Below, in pieces: positions 1 to 8,521 of a stretch of 35,266 bases of DNA (positions within the stretch are counted from its first letter, which is position 1; each line of letters starts with the position of its first letter). The stretch covers positions 1 to 35,266 of IMG/VR virus record IMGVR_UViG_3300044991_001760. One strand, 5' to 3'. The notes under the pieces were generated by a model that made no database searches, was not told the origin of the DNA, and saw only the letters and a list, made by a program, of their open reading frames with translations. This DNA is from a virus. The translations under genes were made by a program, and so were the position numbers.

Positions 1-2
1 CT

Positions 3-335
3 CTAATGCCTTCTGAAAGGGCTCTAGTTCGCACAGGCTTGACTTTTAACGTGCCCCAAGGATATTCTGTCCGAATACACCCTAGATCAGGAATGGCTCT
101 TAAATACGGTCTTACGCTTGCAAACTGTGAAGGTGTAGTAGACGAAGATTACACCTATGAGACCAAACTTATCATGATCAATACTAGCACAGATCCTGTT
201 AGAATCTATGATAGAGATCGTATTGCACAGGGTGAACTAGTGAAGTACGAACAGCCAAGGCTCATGGAAATTTATACAGAACCGAGTCTGAAGTCAGACC
301 GTATCGGTGGGTTCGGTAGTACTGGAGTCAGTTGA
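3..335 (+). CDS. dut: dUTPase, C-terminal part (5' end outside window)
   Basis: dUTP diphosphatase hydrolyses dUTP to dUMP, keeping uracil out of phage DNA and feeding dTMP synthesis. The visible part holds four of the five motifs of trimeric dUTPases: PRSG (motif 2), NCEGVVDEDY (motif 3, with the catalytic-region Asp), DRIAQGEL (motif 4) and the flexible C-terminal GGFGSTG (motif 5, which closes over the substrate). Motif 1 (DAGxDL-like) is missing because the frame runs off the left edge; the ATG at 6 is probably internal. The 3' end overlaps the convergent lipoprotein gene by about 40 bases. Identity is secure; the true start is not visible. Confidence 0.93.
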   Translation, partial: LMPSERALVRTGLTFNVPQGYSVRIHPRSGMALKYGLTLANCEGVVDEDYTYETKLIMINTSTDPVRIYDRDRIAQGELVKYEQPRLMEIYTEPSLKSDRIGGFGSTGVS

Positions 336-563
336 TTTCTTTTTAGAAAATTTAATTGACTTAAATTCTTTCCAAACCAACCAGACTACGAATACGACAA
401 CTGGAAAATACCAGAATGCCCATTCAGATGCCTTGTCTGGAGTATTGAAAAAAGAATTTTCAGAGACTGTGTGAATATGTTCACCAGTCTTTGTCTTTAA
501 TGTGACGAATTCAGGACTAGTACATGAGGCGAGAAAGAGAATGATTGGAAGTAAGTATTTCAT
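294..563 (-). CDS. Small lipoprotein with one membrane segment (spanin-like?)
   Basis: An 89-residue protein with a bacterial lipoprotein signal: MKYLLPIILFLASC has a short basic start, a hydrophobic core and a lipobox L-A-S-C, so C14 would be lipidated. Residues 50-66 (FWYFPVVVFVVWLVW region) form a clear second membrane segment followed by a charged tail. It is the last gene of a leftward cassette with a holin-like and a GAF-like membrane protein and overlaps the HNH gene by 4 bases (ATGA). A lipobox plus a C-terminal membrane helix is the layout of unimolecular spanins, but the stretch between them (about 35 residues) is short for spanning the periplasm. Lysis function is inference only. 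Confidence 0.7.
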   Translation of the reverse strand: MKYLLPIILFLASCTSPEFVTLKTKTGEHIHTVSENSFFNTPDKASEWAFWYFPVVVFVVWLVWKEFKSIKFSKKKSTDSSTTEPTDTV

Positions 564-1174
564 AAAATTTTTGATCCTTTGCTACAATTTTCCGATTCCC
601 ACAGTGGTTGTAGATTAGTATAATAACACAATTTATATATTTTATCGATATCATTTTTAGCACTTGCTAAAGGAATTATGTGATCGATATGCCACCCTTT
701 ATACCCATAATTATCCCACGACATTCCCGGTTTAAATTTGGATTCAATATAAACTTTAATGTTTTCTATCGAACACCCTAAAATATCAATTGTATGTTTA
801 TTTTTTATTAATTTGTGTTTAATTACTGCGTTTCTAATACGATCTCGTAATTTCTTTTTTAATGCATAAATTGGATCATTTTGCATTCTTTGTTTGTGTT
901 GTAAATTTCTACGTTTTCTATTTTTAATTTTAGTTTGTTTACTAGTAGTTTTAATTTTTTCCATATTATTTAAATAATATTCAGCACGATATGCTTGATA
1001 ATATAGTTTATTTTGTTTTTGATTCTCAATTACTTTTTTATCAATTTTTTCTTTATTCTTTAAATAATATTTTTTAGCACATTCTTTTTTATGATTTTTA
1101 CATGCAACACATCTACAACCTTTTATATAGGCAGTTTGTGAAGACTGTGTTGGATAAGAACATACCGTATTCAT
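560..1174 (-). CDS. HNH homing-type endonuclease
   Basis: A 204-residue basic protein. The N-terminus carries a Cys cluster (CRCVAC...C, residues about 21-32) followed by repeated YYLKNKEKI-like helices, typical of phage HNH proteins. The C-terminus holds the nuclease core: GWHIDHIIPLASA (the HNH His pair), then YTNLQPLWESENCSKGSK. Family members make double-strand breaks at cognate sites and spread by homing. The gene is much more AT-rich than its flanks and sits inside a cassette of membrane proteins, separated from the upstream gene by 2 bases and overlapping the downstream one by 4, so it looks like a late arrival. Nuclease class is confident; target unknown. Confidence 0.88.
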   Translation of the reverse strand: MNTVCSYPTQSSQTAYIKGCRCVACKNHKKECAKKYYLKNKEKIDKKVIENQKQNKLYYQAYRAEYYLNNMEKIKTTSKQTKIKNRKRRNLQHKQRMQNDPIYALKKKLRDRIRNAVIKHKLIKNKHTIDILGCSIENIKVYIESKFKPGMSWDNYGYKGWHIDHIIPLASAKNDIDKIYKLCYYTNLQPLWESENCSKGSKIL

Positions 1175-1176
1175 TT

Positions 1177-1605
1177 TTATTTACTTGCTGCTGCTGAACC
1201 AAAGTAGAAAGAAACAATTGCTAATAATACTTGACGATTTTCTTCAGCCAAGAAATAGCCTGGAACTTCTACAAAATATCTTCTAGTAGTTTCTGGAATC
1301 ATACCAAAAATAGAATCTGGTTGTTTTTGTGAAAATTCTACAAAGGTAGGAATACCAAAGAACGGTAATACAAATGGAGCAGCAACAACAGCAAATAGGC
1401 ATGAAAGGACGATAAGACGGCGAACATTTTTGCCAATATCTATCGGAACTCTTAAAGCCGCTTTATCTTGATTTTCTGTAGTACGTGCATTTGCTTGTAA
1501 TAGTCTGTCAAATGTTTCTTTCTGATCTTGTGCTCTTTGAGCCCAATATTTAAAAAGAAACCCAGTTACCCCTCCACCCAACAATGCGATAAATTGTTCA
1601 GACAT
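1177..1605 (-). CDS. Holin-like membrane protein
   Basis: A 142-residue protein with three hydrophobic stretches: residues 5-20 (ALLGGGVTGFLFKYWA, glycine-rich), about 63-86 (LIVLSCLFAVVAAPFVLPFF) and 124-140 near the C-terminus. A charged, probably soluble linker (RAQDQKETFDRLLQ) follows the first. Size and topology resemble phage holins and holin-associated proteins, and the neighbours are a lipoprotein and a membrane-anchored GAF-like protein, consistent with a lysis or envelope cassette. No endolysin is visible in the window, so a lysis role is inference from topology and context. Confidence 0.6.
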   Translation of the reverse strand: MSEQFIALLGGGVTGFLFKYWAQRAQDQKETFDRLLQANARTTENQDKAALRVPIDIGKNVRRLIVLSCLFAVVAAPFVLPFFGIPTFVEFSQKQPDSIFGMIPETTRRYFVEVPGYFLAEENRQVLLAIVSFYFGSAAASK

Positions 1606-1613
1606 AATATACC

Positions 1614-2219
1614 TCAGTTCTTTTGATGTGAAAGTTGAATCTCGATTGACTCTTTGATAGCCTTAAAGTGTTTCATTAAAATTTGTTCTTCTTCTACCTG
1701 TGGCTCAAAATCTTCATGCCATTGAAGTAAAATAAATCCAATATTAACACCTTTATTTTTTAATGGCAGACAAGCATAATCTAAAACATTTTCATCTTCA
1801 AAGAACCCTTTAACGTAACTTTCAGGTAATGATCGAAGAGGATAAATTAAACTTTTGTTATCTACCACATGGACTAGTAAAGGAATAAACATTGAACATA
1901 AACTTCCTTTAAGAAGTGCTACTTGTGAGGTATAACCTTTGTGAGTTGATTCGTGAGTTACAGAAAATTTACGCATGGAAATTCCATCCATCGTATATTC
2001 CCCATTATGAAACTGTATAATACTGGCTCTCATGCACTTAGTGGTAACTCTAAGTTCTGTTAATAATTCATGAATTTCTGTATGAATTGCAATAAAATTG
2101 TCTGTTTTTATTCTAGACTTTACAAATTTCATAATTCCATATACACCACCAATAACACCTACCATAATAAGAGAAATGATGTCTATAAATTTGGTATAAT
2201 CGATGAGAGATAACAGCAT
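1614..2219 (-). CDS. Membrane-anchored GAF-like domain protein
   Basis: A 201-residue protein with one N-terminal membrane helix (about residues 12-32, DIISLIMVGVIGGVYGIMKF) followed by a soluble domain. The segment IHELLTELRVTTKCMRASIIQFHNGE and the later alternation of short strands and helices resemble GAF-like sensor domains seen in some phage proteins. It is the first gene of the leftward cassette, 8 bases before the holin-like gene. In this topology the soluble domain would sit on one face of the inner membrane and could sense a small molecule or time membrane disruption; that is inference. Domain assignment is moderate, no ligand residues can be named. Confidence 0.55.
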   Translation of the reverse strand: MLLSLIDYTKFIDIISLIMVGVIGGVYGIMKFVKSRIKTDNFIAIHTEIHELLTELRVTTKCMRASIIQFHNGEYTMDGISMRKFSVTHESTHKGYTSQVALLKGSLCSMFIPLLVHVVDNKSLIYPLRSLPESYVKGFFEDENVLDYACLPLKNKGVNIGFILLQWHEDFEPQVEEEQILMKHFKAIKESIEIQLSHQKN

Positions 2220-2257
2220 ATATTAGAACTCCATGTTGTGCATTAATATTTATATTC

Positions 2258-2285
2258 TTGACTATGGGGTAGATTCTGGTATAAT
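2258..2285 (+). promoter_or_regulatory. Strong sigma70-like promoter, start codon at +2
   Basis: TTGACT at 2258-2263, a 16-base spacer, then TATAAT at 2280-2285 with an extended -10 (TGG just before it). The predicted start site is about 2292, and the ATG of the downstream gene is at 2293. The mRNA would have essentially no leader and no Shine-Dalgarno site. Confidence 0.75.
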
Positions 2286-2292
2286 GTACACC

Positions 2293-2607
2293 ATGACTAG
2301 AGATGAACTATTTCAACTACATGAAGACATTTGCCGTCGAGCATTAGTAATAATGCGTCACAAGTCCGCAGATTATGCATCCGGAACAGATCCGTTTGCT
2401 AATTTTAAGAGAGGAGAGATTCTTGGCTTTGCAAGTGCGGAAGAAGGATTAATGTTGCGTGTGATTGATAAAATTTCACGTATTTCCACCTTTCTAAAGA
2501 AGGGTGAATTAAAAGTGGGAAATGAGAGTGTTCAAGACAGTATTCTTGATGTAATTAACTATATGATTCTACTACAGGGCTTGCTGGAAGACAAAGAAAC
2601 CAAATAA
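2293..2607 (+). CDS. Nmad1/DUF1599-like protein
   Basis: A 104-residue protein matching, from memory, the DUF1599 / nucleotide-modification-associated domain 1 pattern: KSADYASGTDPFANFK near the N-terminus, GLMLRVIDKISRIS, then VQDSILDVINYMILLQ. The conserved Glu/Asp-rich helices recall all-alpha NTP pyrophosphatases (MazG-like), so a role in nucleotide turnover fits its place between dUTPase and DNA polymerase. The open frame reaches back to 2233, and an ATG at 2284 lies inside the -10 box, so the ATG at 2293 is the plausible start. It is followed after 2 bases by the polymerase gene. Family call good, biochemical role inferred. Confidence 0.75.
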   Translation: MTRDELFQLHEDICRRALVIMRHKSADYASGTDPFANFKRGEILGFASAEEGLMLRVIDKISRISTFLKKGELKVGNESVQDSILDVINYMILLQGLLEDKETK

Positions 2608-2609
2608 TT

Positions 2610-5117
2610 ATGAAATTTTATACAGCCTGTGCACTTAAAGGGAACAAAGTTCTTGTTCGCGGCTATCGTAATGGTACCCGCTTTACAGATACTGTAGCAT
2701 TTAAACCATCGCTGTATGTCCGTACCGACAAACCAACCAAGTATACCACTTTGACCGGTGTCAAAGTTGGTCGCATTGAATTTGAAACATTATATGAATG
2801 TCGTAAATTCCTTGATCAATACCGAGAACTAGATGATTGCCCAATTTATGGAAACACTGATTTCATCACTCAATATATCATGGAGACTTATCCGTCTGAG
2901 GTGGAATACGATCTTTCCAAAATCAAAGTAGCATACCTTGACCTTGAATGTGAGACAGAAGGTGGATTCCCTAACCTTGATGCCCCTAATGAGCGCATAA
3001 ATTTAGTTACTATTCGTATTTCTGGTGTCAATTATGTGATCACCATGAAACCGGTCAAGCTTCCGGATTGTAAAGTTATTTTGGTTGCATCTGAAAAAGA
3101 ATTGATTAAAAAGATTTTTGATATTCTGAAACACTGTGACCCAGATATTTTGACTGGGTGGAATATTAAACTCTTTGACATGCCATATATTATTGGTCGT
3201 GCTAAACTTTTCTTTGATGAAAAAGAAATTCAAGGATGGATGCCATTTGGTCTGATGAAAATGCGTATCACCAATATTGGTGGTAAAGACTACACACTAT
3301 ATGAATTTCCTGGATATACCATTCTGGATTACATGGATTTGTACAAGAAGTTTTCTGGGACCAACCAGGAGAGTTACGCCCTAAATAATATAGCAAAGGT
3401 AGAACTAGATGAACAAAAACTGGACTATACCGAGTATGGGTCTTTGCGTGAGTTTTATACGCAAAACTTTCAAAAGTTTGCTGAATACAATATCCAAGAC
3501 GTGGTCTTGGTTGAGCGACTTGAGGATAAACTAAAGTTAATTGATCTCGCAGTTTCGATTGCATACGAAGCCAAGATCACTTTTGATACAGTCTTCTTTG
3601 CTACTCGTATTTGGGAAACTATTTGTTGTGACTATCTTGCCAAACAAAACATTGTTCCCCCATTGAAGACAAAGTACGCTAAGGACGAGCAGTTCATTGG
3701 TGCATATGTTAAGGATGTCATTCCCGGTCTCTATAAAAATGTTGTGAGTTTCGATGCAACATCTCTGTATCCATCTATTATCATTGGTTGGAACATTTCA
3801 CCTGAGACCTGTATTGTCAAGAATTCATCATTGAATGCAGATGACTTTTTGCGTAGTAATCGTAAAGAGATTCCGGATATGATTCAAGATGCTATTGATC
3901 AGAATGCATGTTTGGCTTGTAATGGGTCAGTCTTTTCAAATGGTGTAAAGGGATTCATTCCTACTTTGATTGAGATCACCTTTAATCAACGACAGGAAGC
4001 CAAGAAGAAGATGATCAAGTTGGAGAAGGAATATGAAATATCCAAAGATAAGAATCTCATTCCTCTGATTGCTGCTCTCAAGATTCGTCAGTCCGTGAAG
4101 AAGATTCTAGCAAACAGTCTGTATGGCTGTCTTGGTAATCCTGCATTCACATACTCTTCTCCTGAACTTGCAACTGCGGTTACTGTGACTGGTCAGGTTA
4201 TCATTCGATCTGCCGAAGAGCAGATGAATGCCTATATCAACAAGGTTATGAAGAACAAGATCACAAAGGATTATGTAATCGCTGTTGATACTGATTCAGT
4301 GTACTTAAATCTCGAAGATATTATTTCTAGAGTTTCTGAAGGTAGTCCAATCAAGGATGTTACTTCCTTTATTGATAATATTTGTGAAAATAATATTCAA
4401 AAAGAATTGACTGGAAGTATGAGCATACTTACAACCAAATTAAATTGCCTCGCTAATAAAATTGTATTTAAACGCGAAGCAATCGCATCAGTTGGATTGT
4501 TTGTTGCCAAAAAGAAATATGCATTGTTGTTAAATGACCTTGAGGGTGTTAGATTTGGTGAACCTAAGTTGAAGATCATGGGTCTTGAATCTGTTCGTAG
4601 TAGTACTCCGGGTATCGTTCGAGCAAAACTCAAAGAATGTATCATGATTATCATGACACAGAATGAAGAGAAGTTACGTAAGTATGTCAATACATTTTAC
4701 GATGAATTTATCAAGTTACCTATTGAGGATATTGCTTCACCAAGAGGTGTTAAAGGTATTTCAAAGTACAGCAGTAATGATGATATATATAAAGGTGGTA
4801 CACCAATAGCAACCAAAGCAGCATTGTTACACAATGCATATCTTAAAAAGTTACATATCGACAAAACAATTCCTTCTATCAAAGAAAATGATAAAATCAA
4901 ATTTGTTTTTGTTAAAGTTCCAAACCCATATGGAAAAAATGGTAAAGATGGTGTGATGGGCTTTATCAATAAATGTCCTCCTGAATTTGAATTAAAAAAA
5001 TATATTGATTTAGAGAAACAGTTTGAAAAAACATTTTATGAACCTCTCGACAATATTTTACAAGTTATTAAATGGTCGATCAGTAACAAAATTACACTTG
5101 AATCTTTTTTTGGATAA
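2610..5117 (+). CDS. 43: T4-type family B DNA polymerase (gp43-like)
   Basis: The replicative polymerase with 3'-5' proofreading. All catalytic motifs are present in 835 residues: Exo I DLE (D111, E113), Exo II TGWNIKLFD (N185, D190), Exo III YNIQD (Y293, D297), motif A FDATSLYPSI (D382), motif B KKILANSLYG (497-506) and motif C VDTDS (D560, D562). The C-terminus ends LESFFG, close to the LDFLFG end of T4 gp43, where the sliding clamp binds. Length is slightly below T4 gp43. It opens the T4-ordered replication block (43, uvsX, 40-position, 41, 61). No frameshift or intein is seen. Confidence 0.97.
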   Translation: MKFYTACALKGNKVLVRGYRNGTRFTDTVAFKPSLYVRTDKPTKYTTLTGVKVGRIEFETLYECRKFLDQYRELDDCPIYGNTDFITQYIMETYPSEVEYDLSKIKVAYLDLECETEGGFPNLDAPNERINLVTIRISGVNYVITMKPVKLPDCKVILVASEKELIKKIFDILKHCDPDILTGWNIKLFDMPYIIGRAKLFFDEKEIQGWMPFGLMKMRITNIGGKDYTLYEFPGYTILDYMDLYKKFSGTNQESYALNNIAKVELDEQKLDYTEYGSLREFYTQNFQKFAEYNIQDVVLVERLEDKLKLIDLAVSIAYEAKITFDTVFFATRIWETICCDYLAKQNIVPPLKTKYAKDEQFIGAYVKDVIPGLYKNVVSFDATSLYPSIIIGWNISPETCIVKNSSLNADDFLRSNRKEIPDMIQDAIDQNACLACNGSVFSNGVKGFIPTLIEITFNQRQEAKKKMIKLEKEYEISKDKNLIPLIAALKIRQSVKKILANSLYGCLGNPAFTYSSPELATAVTVTGQVIIRSAEEQMNAYINKVMKNKITKDYVIAVDTDSVYLNLEDIISRVSEGSPIKDVTSFIDNICENNIQKELTGSMSILTTKLNCLANKIVFKREAIASVGLFVAKKKYALLLNDLEGVRFGEPKLKIMGLESVRSSTPGIVRAKLKECIMIIMTQNEEKLRKYVNTFYDEFIKLPIEDIASPRGVKGISKYSSNDDIYKGGTPIATKAALLHNAYLKKLHIDKTIPSIKENDKIKFVFVKVPNPYGKNGKDGVMGFINKCPPEFELKKYIDLEKQFEKTFYEPLDNILQVIKWSISNKITLESFFG

Positions 5118-5141
5118 TACATAAGAACGGAATGTTAAGAA

Positions 5142-5432
5142 ATGGTAAAGACCTTTAAATCTAGATATGGTGATGAACGAATCCTTAGAAAACGTAAAGA
5201 CGGAAACTATACTCTCGAAGGTCACACCTTATTTTCTAGGAGTGGCGATGGTTTATTTGACTTTGAAGGTGGTCCATGCATTATGGTTGGTGATAGACTA
5301 CTTGACATTGTCAATGACGTAGATGACGTAATTATAGAATCAGTTACTATTGATGGCACTATAGTTGAAGAAAACTATATGCGTGTTATCATTACAACAA
5401 AACCTATTAAAAGAGGTAAGAATAAAAAGTGA
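5142..5432 (+). CDS. Unknown protein, DFEGGP family (paralog at 26.1-26.4 kb)
   Basis: A 96-residue protein I cannot assign to a named family. Its core ERILRKRKDGNYTLEG...LFSR....LFDFEGGPCIMVGD is clearly matched by the leftward gene at 26120-26410 (ERIIRKVNSYTYLIEG...LFTR...MVDFEGGPYIEVG), so the phage carries two paralogs of nearly equal length. The pattern of alternating hydrophobic residues suggests a small beta-rich fold. The C-terminus is basic (KRGKNKK). It overlaps the next gene by 4 bases (GTGA), pointing to translational coupling. Position between polymerase and uvsX suggests an early role. Confidence 0.8.
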   Translation: MVKTFKSRYGDERILRKRKDGNYTLEGHTLFSRSGDGLFDFEGGPCIMVGDRLLDIVNDVDDVIIESVTIDGTIVEENYMRVIITTKPIKRGKNKK

Positions 5433-5812
5433 CAAAAAAATCTAAAGTTACTATTACTAAAACTATTCCTTGGCAATATGAATATAATATTTTAAAAGTC
5501 CCATATCAGGAATTTTTAGAATCTATTGAAGAGATGCCATTCGCAATGTTATTATATGAACATAGGTCTCATTGTGAATATAGAGGTCACAAATTAAAAA
5601 ATCATCCAAACTTTGGTGATGAAAACAATCGCGATTTATATAATAGAATTCATGCTATTGAAAATGCACTCAAAGCACATTATTACAGACTTGGTGATGC
5701 TATAGAAGCATCACAGTATTGGGAAAACGAAAACTACAAACACACAAACAAGAAGAAAGAAGAGAATGTCAAAGTATCTAACAAATCTACTAAACAAACT
5801 AAACAATCCTGA
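5429..5812 (+). CDS. Unknown protein upstream of uvsX
   Basis: A 127-residue protein with no recognised domain. It starts with GTG overlapping the previous stop (GTGA). The middle is rich in His, Tyr and Asn (YEHRSHCEYRGHKLKNHPN), and the last 30 residues are a Lys/Thr/Ser-rich low-complexity tail that extends 47 bases into uvsX in another frame. The tail may simply be what the uvsX translation-start region encodes in this frame. The gene is kept because frame and spacing are continuous with its neighbours. Confidence 0.7.
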   Translation: MTKKSKVTITKTIPWQYEYNILKVPYQEFLESIEEMPFAMLLYEHRSHCEYRGHKLKNHPNFGDENNRDLYNRIHAIENALKAHYYRLGDAIEASQYWENENYKHTNKKKEENVKVSNKSTKQTKQS

Positions 5813-6788
5813 TGCAGCCATCGTAGCCGATGGTATTGATGGTGCAGATGTCACAGGATTCATTGATACTGGGTCATACGTATTGAACGCTTTGTTGTCG
5901 GGATCTATATATGGTGGACTACCCGCGAACAAGATCTCTTGTCTTGCAGGAGATCCTGCTACCGGAAAGACTTTCTATGCAATTGGTATCGCTACGCAAT
6001 TTCTCAAAGACCACAAAGACGGTGTTGTCATCTACTTTGACACGGAGCAAGCAATCACTTCAGACATGTTTGCACAACGGGGAATCGATTCCAAAAGAAT
6101 TGCAGTTGTTCCTGTTGCAACAATCGAAGAGTTCAAGAACCAGGCTCTCAAGATCGTCAATGATGTACTTGAAACACCTGAAGAAGACCGCAAGCCAATC
6201 TTTATGGTTCTTGATTCTTTGGGAATGTTATCGACAAACAAAGAAATGAGTGATTCGGCTGAAGGTAAGGATGTGCGTGATATGACCAAGGCACAACTTA
6301 CGAAGGCTACATTCCGTGTTCTTACGCTGAAACTTGGTAAGGCAAAGATACCACTTCTTCTCACCAACCATACTTATCAAGTAATTGGTTCATATGTTCC
6401 TACTAAGGATCTTGGTGGTGGTAATGGTATCAAGTATGCAGCAAGTAATATTATCATGTTATCCAAGAGTAAGGATAAGACTGATGACGGTATTGTGGGT
6501 AACTTTATTAAGTGCACCAATTACAAGAATCGTTTTGTTAAAGAAAACATGCATGTGCAAACACGACTTAACTATACTTCTGGGTTAAGTAGATATTATG
6601 GCTTGACAGACCTTGCAATTGGATATAATATATTCAAGAAGGTTTCAACAAGAGTAGAACTCCCAGATGGTAGTAAAGCATTTGAGAAAAATATTGATGA
6701 AGATCCGGAAAAGTATTTTACAAAAGAAATTTTAGACAAACTAGACATTGAAATTCAAAAAGGGTTTAAGTATGGACAAGGAACTTAA
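5766..6788 (+). CDS. uvsX: UvsX-type RecA recombinase
   Basis: A 340-residue strand-exchange ATPase of the UvsX/RecA family that forms filaments on single-stranded DNA for recombination-dependent replication and repair. Walker A is GDPATGKT (62-69), the region around E94 (FDTEQA) matches the catalytic Glu of RecA-like proteins, and Walker B is FMVLDSLG (D150). The DNA-binding loop region is DLGGGNGIKYAAS. The ATG has a purine-rich ribosome site (GAAAGAAGAGA) inside the preceding gene. The next gene's ATG lies within the last codons of uvsX. Length is a little below T4 UvsX, ending in a charged C-terminus. Confidence 0.95.
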   Translation: MSKYLTNLLNKLNNPDAAIVADGIDGADVTGFIDTGSYVLNALLSGSIYGGLPANKISCLAGDPATGKTFYAIGIATQFLKDHKDGVVIYFDTEQAITSDMFAQRGIDSKRIAVVPVATIEEFKNQALKIVNDVLETPEEDRKPIFMVLDSLGMLSTNKEMSDSAEGKDVRDMTKAQLTKATFRVLTLKLGKAKIPLLLTNHTYQVIGSYVPTKDLGGGNGIKYAASNIIMLSKSKDKTDDGIVGNFIKCTNYKNRFVKENMHVQTRLNYTSGLSRYYGLTDLAIGYNIFKKVSTRVELPDGSKAFEKNIDEDPEKYFTKEILDKLDIEIQKGFKYGQGT

Positions 6789-7137
6789 AGACACTTATAT
6801 TATATTAGACGATGCATCTGAATATTTGGCATTAGATACAGTACCAATTAAAATTACAGTTGATCCGTATCTTGATGTAGAATTTAGATTTCAAAAAATT
6901 AATATAAAAATGGAAGAAGAAAACTTAAATATTAATTTTAATGTTGAACTCTTAAAAAATCCAAATAATGTTGATGTTGAATTAAATAACCAAGAGTTCA
7001 TTGACTTCTTGGGTAGAATCCTGTATGATATGCTTGTTAACCGAGACGATATTATAACAAAGACTCAGGCGGAACCTGAGCAAATTGATCTCGAAGATGA
7101 TGTGCACAGTGACTCCTATGGAAAAAATTATTCTTAA
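6772..7137 (+). CDS. Unknown protein in the T4 gene 40 position
   Basis: A 121-residue acidic protein starting at the ATG at 6772, inside the end of uvsX, with GGG upstream. A longer TTG start at 6748 is possible but less likely. The sequence has alternating beta-like segments (VPIKITVDPYLDVEFRFQKI; INFNVELL) and an acidic C-terminus (EPEQIDLEDD). In T4 the gene between uvsX and 41 encodes gp40, a head-vertex assembly factor, but I see no convincing sequence match, so only position is shared. The 3' end overlaps the helicase start. Confidence 0.75.
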   Translation: MDKELKDTYIILDDASEYLALDTVPIKITVDPYLDVEFRFQKINIKMEEENLNINFNVELLKNPNNVDVELNNQEFIDFLGRILYDMLVNRDDIITKTQAEPEQIDLEDDVHSDSYGKNYS

Positions 7138-8521
7138 GAATCTTGCCAAGAACGAAGAATTTGCACGTAAAGTACTCCCCTTTATCAAGGAGGAGTATTT
7201 TGCTTCTAGAGCAGAAAGAGTCTTGTATCTCAACTTAGAAAGCTTTGTTACTAAGTACACTTCACTTCCAACTAAAGATGCTTTGATTCTTATGATTGAA
7301 AAGCATAAAGGAATAAGCGAAGAAGAATACAAAGGTTCACTGCGTTTAATCACAGAAATTTTTGATAGCAATGATCGTGAAGATCAAGAGTGGTTACTTG
7401 ACCATACAGAGAAATTCTGTAAGGAAAAGGCTATTCATCTTGCAATCATGAACTCTATTAATATTCTTGATGGTAAAGATAAAGAGTACACAGAATCTGC
7501 TATTCCAGAAATTCTCAGTAATGCATTGGCTATTAGTTTTGACACACGAGTGGGTCATGATTTCATCGAAGATTCTGATATTCGTTATCAATTTTATAAC
7601 AAGACTGAGAAGCGTATTCCGTTTGACCTTGAGTATTTCAATACAATCACAGGTGGTGGTACTCCAACCAAAACTCTGAACATTGTAATGGCAGGTACAG
7701 GCTGTGGTAAGAGTCTTTTTCTGTGTCATCATGCTGCATCCTGTTTGATGCAAAACTTGAACGTTCTGTATATTACACTTGAGATGGCAGAAGAACGTAT
7801 TGCTGAACGTATTGATGCAAATCTTCTTGATACTCCCGTACAAGATCTTGCAACTATGCCAATCGCATCGTACAAGAAGAAGATGGAACAACTCAAGAAG
7901 CAATCAACAGGTAGACTTATTATCAAAGAATATCCTACCGGTGGAGCAAACTCAAATCACTTTAGAATTCTACTGCAGGAACTACGTACAAAGAAGAAGT
8001 TTAAGCCAGATATCATTTTTATTGATTATCTGAATATCTGTTCGTCATCGAGAATGAAGCAAGGTGGTAACACGAACAGTTACCATTACATCAAGGCTAT
8101 TGCTGAAGAACTACGTGGACTTGCAGTTGAGTTTGATCTTCCGATCTTTAGTGCTACTCAAGTCAATCGATCTGGGTTTTCAAGCACGGACGTTGGTTTG
8201 GAAGATACATCAGAATCGTTTGGTCTTCCCGCAACTGCAGATTTCTTTGTTGCTTTGATTCGTACTGATGAATTGGATGACTCGAAACAACTAATGGTTA
8301 AGCAACTCAAGAATCGTTATAACACAACTGCTGTTAACAGAAAGTTTGTTATTGGTGTCGAATTCAACAAGATGAAACTACATGATGTTGACGAAGGTAC
8401 ACAGCCTGTAATGGTTAGTTCTAATCAAAGCAGTAACAAGGACAAGCGTAACAACGAAGATTCTTATTACAAGAGTATCTCCGAGTCATCAAAGCAACTT
8501 AGTTCCGGATGGCAGATGTAA
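7118..8521 (+). CDS. 41: Replicative DNA helicase (gp41-like, DnaB family)
   Basis: A hexameric 5'-3' helicase that unwinds the fork and works with the primase. The start at 7118 (MEKIILKNLAKNEEF) aligns with the T4 gp41 N-terminus; an upstream frame to 7085 is not needed. Walker A is AGTGCGKS (192-199), LEMAEERIAERIDANLLD (221-238) matches T4 LYISMEMAEE...RIDANMLD, and Walker B is FIDYLN (D303). EYPTGGANSNHFR and SFGLPATADF are other gp41 signatures. At 467 residues it is close to the 475 of T4. The stop overlaps the next gene's start region. The Asn/Ser-rich C-terminus is unlike T4. Confidence 0.95.
   Translation: MEKIILKNLAKNEEFARKVLPFIKEEYFASRAERVLYLNLESFVTKYTSLPTKDALILMIEKHKGISEEEYKGSLRLITEIFDSNDREDQEWLLDHTEKFCKEKAIHLAIMNSINILDGKDKEYTESAIPEILSNALAISFDTRVGHDFIEDSDIRYQFYNKTEKRIPFDLEYFNTITGGGTPTKTLNIVMAGTGCGKSLFLCHHAASCLMQNLNVLYITLEMAEERIAERIDANLLDTPVQDLATMPIASYKKKMEQLKKQSTGRLIIKEYPTGGANSNHFRILLQELRTKKKFKPDIIFIDYLNICSSSRMKQGGNTNSYHYIKAIAEELRGLAVEFDLPIFSATQVNRSGFSSTDVGLEDTSESFGLPATADFFVALIRTDELDDSKQLMVKQLKNRYNTTAVNRKFVIGVEFNKMKLHDVDEGTQPVMVSSNQSSNKDKRNNEDSYYKSISESSKQLSSGWQM

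Noticed and set aside
3003-3564. Leftward open frames inside DNA polymerase (3003-3233, 3268-3564)
   Set aside because: They are fully antisense to a gene with intact catalytic motifs, with no promoter or ribosome site.
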